In this document: piece by piece, positions 1 through 5,007 of the stretch
How the letters are laid out: every line of letters begins with the position of its first letter
Position numbering within the stretch: position 1 is the stretch's first letter
From: Lentisphaeria bacterium
GTDB taxonomy: Bacteria; Verrucomicrobiota; Lentisphaeria; Oligosphaerales; PUNB01
Direction: 5' to 3'
DNA length: 5,007 bases
Assembly (NCBI GenBank): GCA_007133055.1
Contig: SLNM01000180.1
Span: 1-5,007, forward strand
The notes under the pieces: generated by a model
The model's input: only the letters and a program-made list of their open reading frames with translations
Told to the model about the DNA's origin: nothing
The model's database searches: none
Program-made: the position numbers and the translations under genes

Positions 1-204
1 AGCTCGCTGCAACTGCCGCCTGAAGGCGGAACTCCGACCCTGGCCCGCTCGCTGGAAGCTCGCTGCAACTGCCGCCTGAAGGCGGAACTCCGACCCTGGC
101 CCGCTCGCTGGAAGCTCGCTGCAACTGCCGCCTGAAGGCGGAACTCCGACTCTGGCCCGCTCGCTGGAAGCTCGCTGCAACTGCCGCCTAAAGGCGGGAC
201 TCCG
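1..204. repeat. 56-bp tandem repeat array, 3.6 copies, REP-like hairpin in each
   Basis: Copies start at 1, 57, 113 and 169. The first two are identical, the third differs by one base (C to T at 151), and the fourth matches for 36 bases with two changes (190 and 198) before diverging at 205. Every copy contains a perfect CCGCC-TGAA-GGCGG hairpin (16-29, 72-85, 128-141, 184-197, the last with loop TAAA). On the minus strand each hairpin is preceded by GTCGGAG, which resembles the GTAG/GTGG head of REP elements mobilised by RAYT transposases; this family link is inference. The unit also has an internal near-duplication: GCTCGCTGGAA is followed at once by GCTCGCTGCAA (47-57 and 58-68), a likely substrate for slippage. 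A period of 56 is not a multiple of three, so it is not a protein repeat. The array runs off the left edge, so the true copy number is unknown. Confidence 0.93.
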
Positions 205-209
205 CCTTT
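190..209 (-). terminator. possible terminator hairpin after the glycoside hydrolase gene
   Basis: AAAGGCGG (190-197) and CCGCCTTT (202-209) are perfect inverted repeats of 8 bp around a 4-base loop. The hairpin lies 35 bases past the TAG stop (245-247) of the hydrolase gene. On the transcript strand the stem ends in only three T residues, so it is a weak intrinsic terminator at best. It competes with the array hairpin at 184-197, since both use GGCGG 193-197. A second small hairpin, GAACG/CGTTC (212-216 with 223-227), lies between it and the gene. Confidence 0.4.
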
Positions 210-244
210 CGGAACGCCGGATCGTTCTCGCCCATCCAAGACCG

Positions 245-2650
245 CTACCTTTCCAGCTCGACAACGAAGATCGGCAGGTCGTTCGGAATGCGCAGCTCGC
301 CGTTCTCAACCGTACCCTCGTCAATCGGCTCCATGTGCCAGTCGTACATGGTGTAGCGCATGCCGTCGAGAGCCGGGGCGGCAACCGTGCCGGCCACCCG
401 GGCATGCAGCACCGGCAGCTCGCCGCGCACCGACGGTTGTCCGTCGCCGCCCAATCGGAAGTTGGTGTTGAAGCTGGTGCTGACCAGCGACAACGATATG
501 CGTTCGGCCTGATCCAGCGGCTGCCCGTCGAGACTGTGCACGGCAAAGGCGATGTATTTATAATCTTCCGTGATTGGCTCAAAGATGCCTTCCGGATTGT
601 GAATCTCGACCTGGCTCAGGGTCACGCCGTTGGCGAACTCGATACGGTCGCCGACATTGTTCATCAGCCCGGCGAACGAGACCGCCGCCGGAGCGTCGAA
701 GGTGATGATGCCCTTTTCCCAGTCGAACTCGATCTGGTCGGTCGGGCGATAGGGGTTATGGGTCTTGCGCTGCTCGAAGGTGACCTCCGGACCGATCACC
801 ACATCTTCGCGCAGGTTGGGGTCGATCCACAGCCGCATCCCGTGCTCGTAAGTAGTCGGCAGCATGCCGAGCCCGCGCTTGCCGTAGCTGCGCCCGTAGG
901 GCATGGTGTCGGGATCGTACAGCGAGTCCCGACCGAACATGAAGACCGTGGGCTGGGCGGGTGGTGCAAGCAGGCTCTGCCGATACATGTGGCCGGCCGC
1001 CCGCATCATCGAACTCTGCACCTCGTCATAGGTATAGTGATAACCCTGCGGATGCCCGCCGGTGGTAATGTCCATCGGCTTGTCGAAGGGGCGTTCGTCA
1101 AGCGCCGCCCGATGCAGAGAGCCATCGCCAAAATAATGCCAGCAGACAAAGTCCCAATCCTGAATCAAGGCCAGGGCGGCCAGGCGCAGCGGGAAGTCGG
1201 CTCGGTACTTGGCCGGCTGCTGAATCTGGGTTTCATAGACCAGATATGGCATGCCGGGCGCCCGGTTGTGCTCGAGCCAGGGAACGCCATGGGCGATTCC
1301 CGGCGGCTTGAGCAGCCAGTTGATCCAGCGGCCTTCGTTGGGCTCGACCGCCCGCGCCTCGAGTTCGGCCAGCATTCTTGCCAGCTCGTCCTCGGCCTGG
1401 TCGACGTTGTCCCAGCGGTCGCGGCCGGTGCCATTGATATAGGCATCGTGGGCGATTGCCTCGCCATGCTGCAGCATATATTGAATCTGAATCCGGTAGC
1501 CGATCCCGGTATCGAGAACCATCGGGCTCTTGCGCGTGCTGCGGCCAAGCGGCTTGATCGCCGCCATCTCCCGCTGCTTATGCTCGATCAGCATCTCGGT
1601 GAGGAAACGCAATACGTCGCGCCCGCGCTGCTCGGAAAAGTCTTCGCGGGTATATTCCTGTTCGAGCGCAGTCAAGGCCGCCGCCGCATGGGCGCTGGCA
1701 TCGTTGATGCTGATTTGAGCGGGCGACGGCCGGTCCATCGGCGCGAACAGCACCGTGCCGTTGGCCAGCGACTCGCCGGGCAGGAGCCCGTCCCAGGCGG
1801 CGGCCAAGGCCTCGTCATCGCCATATTCATCGAGCAGAAAATGATTCCAGCCCTCGATCAACTGATTGCGGAAGAAGGCCGGAATGGACTGCCAGGAGCC
1901 GGTCAGCATACGGCGAATCCACCATTCCTCATTGCTCAGCTCCCAGACCACGAAGGTTGGGTCGTCGGCCCACCTCAGTCCGGTATAGGGGTTGTAGTGA
2001 TTGGCCACATTGCGCATCCGTTCAACCGCCAGAGCCTGAATCCGGGGGTCCCAGGCCCGGGCCGGATGGTTGCGGATTCGCATGGCGCCGCCGGCCTCCT
2101 CGATGGCCAAACGCCAAGCTTCGGCCGTGTCCGGATCGTCGATAATATCGACATCTTCCGGACGCGCTTCGCCGACCTGGTTCAGGCCGGCCATCCAAAT
2201 GCGGAAACCGCGCTGGCCGGCGCGGGCGATGAAGTAGTTGACATCGTCGGCGGCCGAGCCATCCCCCGGCACGAAAGTGGAATCCGCCTGGGGGAAACCG
2301 GTCCAGAGCCGCATGGAATTGAACCCGAGGTCCTCGAAACGGTCAAGCAGCAGTTCAGTGCTGGCCCGGGCAATCTTGACTTTTTCCGACACCTCTTCCG
2401 GTGCATCGTTAGCACCGACTCCGGCTCTGCCGTACAGTTGACCGATCACTGCCCAGAAACGCTGACGTTCGCCGCCGCTCCACAACTGGCCGTTCTGCAC
2501 CGTGACATAGGCATCGGCCGGAATCGTTGCCGGGTCCAGCGGTTCCGGCTTGGGCTCCAGGCCGAACGCCAAACCACTTGCGGACACCGCCAAGGCCGCT
2601 GCCACACTTGACACTGCATGTCTCTTCCGCTTGCCGACTCTGACTTTCAT
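245..2650 (-). CDS. secreted clan GH-A glycoside hydrolase (GH5/GH42-like), 801 aa
   Basis: Probably hydrolyses a polysaccharide or oligosaccharide outside the cytoplasm; the substrate cannot be read from sequence. An N-terminal signal peptide is clear: basic KVRVGKRKRH, then a hydrophobic run to about residue 29, with cleavage likely near AFG (28-30). A TIM barrel follows at about 48-560. It shows SMRLW (112-116, with the Arg common after strand 2 in this clan), WELSNEE (236-242; N240-E241 is the probable acid/base pair) and YLVYET (469-474; E473 is the probable nucleophile). Next comes a stretch of the type PAKYRADFPLRLAALALIQ and then DWDFVCWHYF (498-507, strand 8). Residues 271-305 (EYGDDEAL, AAAWDGLLPGES) match a helical insert known in GH42-like enzymes and help explain the long 232-residue gap between the two Glu. 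A beta-sandwich (about 620-801) ends the protein. The start is supported by an AGGAG site 10 bases upstream and by the signal peptide. One cysteine only (C503). The GH family number is uncertain; membership of the clan is fairly sure. Confidence 0.85.
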   Translation of the reverse strand: MKVRVGKRKRHAVSSVAAALAVSASGLAFGLEPKPEPLDPATIPADAYVTVQNGQLWSGGERQRFWAVIGQLYGRAGVGANDAPEEVSEKVKIARASTELLLDRFEDLGFNSMRLWTGFPQADSTFVPGDGSAADDVNYFIARAGQRGFRIWMAGLNQVGEARPEDVDIIDDPDTAEAWRLAIEEAGGAMRIRNHPARAWDPRIQALAVERMRNVANHYNPYTGLRWADDPTFVVWELSNEEWWIRRMLTGSWQSIPAFFRNQLIEGWNHFLLDEYGDDEALAAAWDGLLPGESLANGTVLFAPMDRPSPAQISINDASAHAAAALTALEQEYTREDFSEQRGRDVLRFLTEMLIEHKQREMAAIKPLGRSTRKSPMVLDTGIGYRIQIQYMLQHGEAIAHDAYINGTGRDRWDNVDQAEDELARMLAELEARAVEPNEGRWINWLLKPPGIAHGVPWLEHNRAPGMPYLVYETQIQQPAKYRADFPLRLAALALIQDWDFVCWHYFGDGSLHRAALDERPFDKPMDITTGGHPQGYHYTYDEVQSSMMRAAGHMYRQSLLAPPAQPTVFMFGRDSLYDPDTMPYGRSYGKRGLGMLPTTYEHGMRLWIDPNLREDVVIGPEVTFEQRKTHNPYRPTDQIEFDWEKGIITFDAPAAVSFAGLMNNVGDRIEFANGVTLSQVEIHNPEGIFEPITEDYKYIAFAVHSLDGQPLDQAERISLSLVSTSFNTNFRLGGDGQPSVRGELPVLHARVAGTVAAPALDGMRYTMYDWHMEPIDEGTVENGELRIPNDLPIFVVELER

Positions 2651-2660
2651 TACGCTTTGT

Positions 2661-2665
2661 CTCCT
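2661..2665 (-). promoter_or_regulatory. ribosome binding site AGGAG for the glycoside hydrolase
   Basis: On the minus strand AGGAG is followed by 10 bases (ACAAAGCGTA) and then the ATG at 2648-2650. This supports that ATG, which also opens directly into a basic n-region of a signal peptide. The A-rich sequence just upstream (GATAAAACACAAC) should leave the site unstructured, while the nearest hairpin (2691-2707) lies 26 bases further upstream. Confidence 0.75.
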
Positions 2666-2690
2666 GTTGTGTTTTATCTTCAGCCTTGAA

Positions 2691-2795
2691 GTGCCCCTTC
2701 AGGGCACAATTACTTTCCCTAATTCCACCCAGGGTTGCGCTTCGCTTAACCCTGGGCTACGATGACCATGCCCCCTTGGGGCAAAATCATAGCCC
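2691..2795. repeat. intergenic triple-hairpin element
   Basis: Three inverted repeats lie close together. First, GTGCCC (2691-2696) pairs with GGGCAC (2702-2707) over a 5-base loop. Second, CCCAGGGTT (2728-2736) pairs with AACCCTGGG (2748-2756), with an inner GCG/CGC pair (2737-2739, 2743-2745). Third, TGCCCC (2769-2774) pairs with GGGGCA (2778-2783) over a CTT loop; it is extended by TGA/TCA (2763-2765, 2787-2789) and by GGGCTA/TAGCCC (2754-2759, 2790-2795). The second and third hairpins share bases 2754-2756 and so exclude each other at full length. From memory, elements with CCCAGGGTT...AACCCTGGG flanked by GCCCC hairpins are dispersed repeats in Planctomycetes, Verrucomicrobia and relatives, where they are often mis-called as small genes. 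In a transcript of the hydrolase gene this element would lie in the 5' leader or in the promoter region. Confidence 0.75.
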
Positions 2796-2913
2796 AACTT
2801 TCCGCGAAAAGGGTTGAAGCTCCGAATTCGGGTTGGTTTGAACCCAGGAACAAGCGTGAGAACTTTCCGCACAACCTCCAGTTAGGCTTCCTGGTTTTGT
2901 AGGAGCGATTTGC
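2796..2913. other. non-coding spacer with short symmetric motifs
   Basis: No credible gene is seen here. AACTTTCCGC occurs twice as a direct repeat (2796-2805 and 2861-2870). CCGAATTCGG (2822-2831) is a perfect 10-bp palindrome, overlapping GGGTT...AACCC (2830-2834, 2841-2845). GTAGGAGCG (2899-2907) resembles the head of REP-type repeats and recalls GTCGGAG in the array at the left edge. The promoter of the hydrolase gene should lie somewhere in 2670-2913 on the minus strand, but I see no convincing -35/-10 pair. The best -10 match is TATGAT on the minus strand (2786-2791), which has no good -35 and sits inside the hairpin element. Confidence 0.5.
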
Positions 2914-2977
2914 GTGTGGGAGTAGGTGTACGAGTACGGCTCAGCGATATGCCTTACTTTTACACTTACTCGTACAC
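2914..2977. repeat. palindromic array of four 12-bp units next to a stop codon
   Basis: Two direct units on the plus strand (GTGTGGGAGTAG 2914-2925 and GTGTACGAGTAC 2926-2937) face two inverted units (2954-2965 and 2966-2977), which read GTGTAAAAGTAA and GTGTACGAGTAA on the minus strand. The 16-base centre begins with GGC and ends with GCC, which can pair. Nested pairing gives 21 of 27 positions. Alternatively, the second and fourth units pair perfectly over 11 bp (2926-2936 with 2967-2977). The last unit touches the TGA stop (2978-2980) of the FG-GAP gene with no spacer. The structure could act as a transcript end or 3'-end stabiliser for that gene, but it lacks a T-run, so the role is inferred. 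Confidence 0.8.
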
Positions 2978-5007
2978 TCAAATCTCTTCAATGACCAGCC
3001 TGCGATGGCGCTCGGCCTGCGCCCCCAGGTCGACCATTTGCTCATCCACCCATCCGTCGGCGTAGCTCACCACGAGCCTGTACTCGCCCGGCTCCCGCAC
3101 CGTAAACACGACCTGGCGCGGCCCCCAACTGCCGATGCCAAGATTACCGCCGATCTGCCGGGCCGCCACCAGCCCCCGCTCCGGATGATAGAGCCGGAGC
3201 CAGGCTCCAACCACGCCGCGGGGAGACTCCAAGGCCACGGTCAGCGACCGCGCCTCGATGCGTTTGCGCTCATCGAGCAGGGTGCCCGGATCAATTTCCG
3301 CCGGACGCTCCGCCAAGGTTTCATTTATCATCAGCCACAGGCTGCCGTCCTCGCCGCCGACCAAAATGTCGTTGGCGCCATCACCAGTCACATCGCCGGC
3401 CGCCACCCCGGTTTTGACCAGATTGTTGTAGATGTGCGACGGCAGCAACCCGGCATCATACTTCTCCGGCATCATAAAAGAACCATAGCCCCGATTATTG
3501 AGGAAAAAGTCGGGCGAACCGCGGGAACCGCTGAAGGCGTAGATGTCGAGTGTGCCGTCGGCACTCAAGTCCTCGACCAGCGCCACCCGCAAACCCGGCA
3601 CATCGTCCTGGATTTCGTTGCCGTAGCGGGTGATGTCCACGAAGTCCCCGTTCCTATATTCGAGCAGCCACTTGGTGTCTTCGATCAGGACAAATGCCGC
3701 ATTGCGTTCCGGGTTGACAATCGGCGCCATGGCCGCCGTACGATAGTCGTACTCGTCGTCCTCGTGGCCGAGCGGCAATACCTCGAAAGACTCGTCCTGG
3801 CGCAGAAGGAAATAGCCTGGTCCGCTCAGATAGAGGATGTCCGTCCGGCCGTTGCCGTTCCAGTCGCCGACCTCGAACCAGCCGCCGGCACCGGTCAGGT
3901 TCGCCACCCCGAAATCATCGGAAACATCCGGGAAGCCGTTGACGGGCTCACCATCCGCCGCCTCGCCAAAGGTGTTGTGGAAAATACGCAGGCCGCCGCC
4001 CTTCATGCTTGCCACCACGTCCGGATAGCCGTTGCCGGAGATTTCCGCGAAGGCCGCGCTCAGCACCTGTTCCGGATCGACCGCCACCAATTCGCTGCGC
4101 CGCCAGCGCCCTTCCTCGGCCCGCAGATAGAGCACGCCATCGAGCAGCAAATCAACCCGCCCGTTGCCATTGACATCGGCCAAGGCCAGTGAGCGCGAAG
4201 CCACCCCAGCCACGCCAAGCTCAGCCGACACCTCCTCGAATTCTCCCTCCTCGGTCTGCCGATAGACTCTGGTTCCACCCGGGCTGGCGGCCAGCAGATC
4301 AAGCCGCCCATTGTTGTCGATATCGAAAATCGCAACCCCGCCGACCGAGTCAGGAAGCCGGTCTATCTCCCTGGCCGAAAACCGAGTGAACGGAGTGGCC
4401 GGAAAATAGGCGAAGTCGTCGCGCAGGTCCCGGGCCATTTCCCAGAGGCTGCCAACCCGACCGTTAAACACCCCGAACATGATGTCTGGACTGCTCGGAT
4501 CAACTCCCTCGTCGGCATCGCCGACTAATTCCCACTGGGAAGGCGTTGCCGCCTCGCCCATCTGCGCCTTGTGCCAACTGCCGCCGCCGACATAGTAGAG
4601 AACGTCGCGCTGCCGCGGGCGCGGCCGCGAACGTCCCGCGAAAGCCACGATCTGCTGCCCCGGCTGCAACGACAGAACCTGCGCCAACTGTCCGCGTGAA
4701 GCGGCGGTCATCACCACTTCATTGTAGTCGAAACCGCCCTTGGCAAAACCATCGACGGTGAATTCAATCCGCAGTTCACGCGAATCGACACTGTCGATAC
4801 TGGCGGAGAAGACATGTTCGTAAAGGTTGTAAAGATGGCGGGGCTGCACCTCCGGATTGATCAGCCCCAAGGCCGACAAGCCCGAGACCATGACCAAAAC
4901 CGCCAGCCCGCGCCCCAGCCCTCCGAGTCCGCCCGAGGCGGAAAGGCGAATCGATGCCGACCGCGGCGAAAGAGCGCTGAGACCGTTAGTAAGTGTGTGA
5001 CCAAACT
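2978..5007 (-). CDS. FG-GAP/VCBS beta-propeller protein with ASPIC/UnbV-like C-terminus, N-terminus cut by window edge
   Basis: Likely an exported or membrane-anchored calcium-binding propeller protein for binding or adhesion; no enzymatic role is evident. Numbering residues from the TTG codon at 4895-4897, six FG-GAP calcium loops appear: DIDNNGRLD (192-200), DVNGNGRVD (241-249), EISGNGYPD (285-293), DWNGNGRTD (345-353), DLSADGTLD (443-451) and DVTGDGAND (502-510). A degenerate blade without ligands lies near 391-408. Residues about 548-630 (GVVGAWLRLY, then GGNLGIGS, then VSYADG) resemble the ASPIC/UnbV domain that follows FG-GAP repeats in CRTAC1-type proteins. The first 180 residues are not recognised. 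The frame is open from 4898 to the edge and adds 36 codons with no ATG, GTG or TTG. Together with the start of the track they form a hydrophobic segment GLAVLVMVSGLSALGLI (about 4859-4909), so the true start is probably beyond 5007. A start at TTG 4897 or ATG 4891 would split that segment and has no ribosome binding site. No cysteine is seen. Confidence 0.82.
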   Translation of the reverse strand, partial: FGHTLTNGLSALSPRSASIRLSASGGLGGLGRGLAVLVMVSGLSALGLINPEVQPRHLYNLYEHVFSASIDSVDSRELRIEFTVDGFAKGGFDYNEVVMTAASRGQLAQVLSLQPGQQIVAFAGRSRPRPRQRDVLYYVGGGSWHKAQMGEAATPSQWELVGDADEGVDPSSPDIMFGVFNGRVGSLWEMARDLRDDFAYFPATPFTRFSAREIDRLPDSVGGVAIFDIDNNGRLDLLAASPGGTRVYRQTEEGEFEEVSAELGVAGVASRSLALADVNGNGRVDLLLDGVLYLRAEEGRWRRSELVAVDPEQVLSAAFAEISGNGYPDVVASMKGGGLRIFHNTFGEAADGEPVNGFPDVSDDFGVANLTGAGGWFEVGDWNGNGRTDILYLSGPGYFLLRQDESFEVLPLGHEDDEYDYRTAAMAPIVNPERNAAFVLIEDTKWLLEYRNGDFVDITRYGNEIQDDVPGLRVALVEDLSADGTLDIYAFSGSRGSPDFFLNNRGYGSFMMPEKYDAGLLPSHIYNNLVKTGVAAGDVTGDGANDILVGGEDGSLWLMINETLAERPAEIDPGTLLDERKRIEARSLTVALESPRGVVGAWLRLYHPERGLVAARQIGGNLGIGSWGPRQVVFTVREPGEYRLVVSYADGWVDEQMVDLGAQAERHRRLVIEEI

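Noticed and set aside
1..204. CRISPR array
   Set aside because: The 56-bp units are contiguous and nearly identical throughout, with no variable spacers and no cas genes nearby.
335..2611. 758-codon open frame on the plus strand, antisense to the hydrolase
   Set aside because: It is a shadow produced by GC-biased codon use. Its translation has no recognisable domain, whereas the minus-strand frame has a signal peptide, a ribosome binding site and family motifs.
2550..2765. 71-codon plus-strand frame with a hydrophobic middle
   Set aside because: It is antisense to the signal peptide and ends in the triple-hairpin repeat; such repeat-derived frames are commonly mis-called as genes.
2786..2791. 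Promoter -10 box TATGAT on the minus strand
   Set aside because: No -35 hexamer at suitable spacing, and it is part of the paired arm of the triple-hairpin element.
2787..2981. 64-codon minus-strand frame overlapping the stop of the FG-GAP gene
   Set aside because: It reads through the 12-bp repeat array and hairpin element (VRVSVKVR, YSYTYS), starts with TTG inside the preceding stop and has no independent support.
3005..4192. 395-codon open frame on the plus strand, antisense to the FG-GAP gene
   Set aside because: Shadow frame; the minus-strand frame has six regular calcium-binding loops, which cannot arise by chance.

Overview
The window carries two genes on the minus strand, separated by about 330 bases of hairpin-rich non-coding DNA, with a tandem repeat array at the left edge. 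Both genes are moderately GC-rich. Their products look exported: one has a classical signal peptide and the other an N-terminal hydrophobic segment. The 801-residue protein has one cysteine, and none is seen in the other. The intergenic repeats (triple hairpin, REP-like array, GTGTACGAGTA-type units) and the pairing of a large glycoside hydrolase with an FG-GAP/ASPIC protein recall genomes of the Verrucomicrobiota/PVC group. That placement is from memory and of modest confidence. No plasmid, phage, transposase, RNA gene or CRISPR signal is seen.

Layout from left to right. Bases 1-204 hold 3.6 copies of a 56-bp unit with a CCGCC/GGCGG hairpin in each. The last, degenerate copy forms a second, longer hairpin (190-209) that may end transcription of the gene to its right. 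Bases 245-2650 (minus) encode an 801-residue secreted clan GH-A (GH5/GH42-like) glycoside hydrolase with a recognisable acid/base Asn-Glu pair, a probable nucleophile Glu and a C-terminal beta-sandwich. It has a good ribosome binding site. Bases 2651-2977 are non-coding: a compact element of three hairpins (2691-2795), a plain stretch (2796-2913), and a palindromic array of four 12-bp units (2914-2977) that abuts the stop codon of the next gene. Bases 2978-5007 (minus) encode an FG-GAP/VCBS beta-propeller protein with six calcium-binding loops and an ASPIC/UnbV-like C-terminus. Its reading frame stays open to the right edge, so its N-terminus is probably cut off by the window.

Transcription would run right to left: propeller protein first, hydrolase second. 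The hairpins between them and the separate ribosome binding site argue for two transcription units rather than a tight operon. A shared role, such as extracellular polysaccharide use with the propeller as a binding or adhesion protein, is possible but rests only on adjacency and export signals. The best candidates for something undescribed are the structured repeats, especially the 12-bp inverted array fused to the stop codon and the competing stems of the triple-hairpin element.
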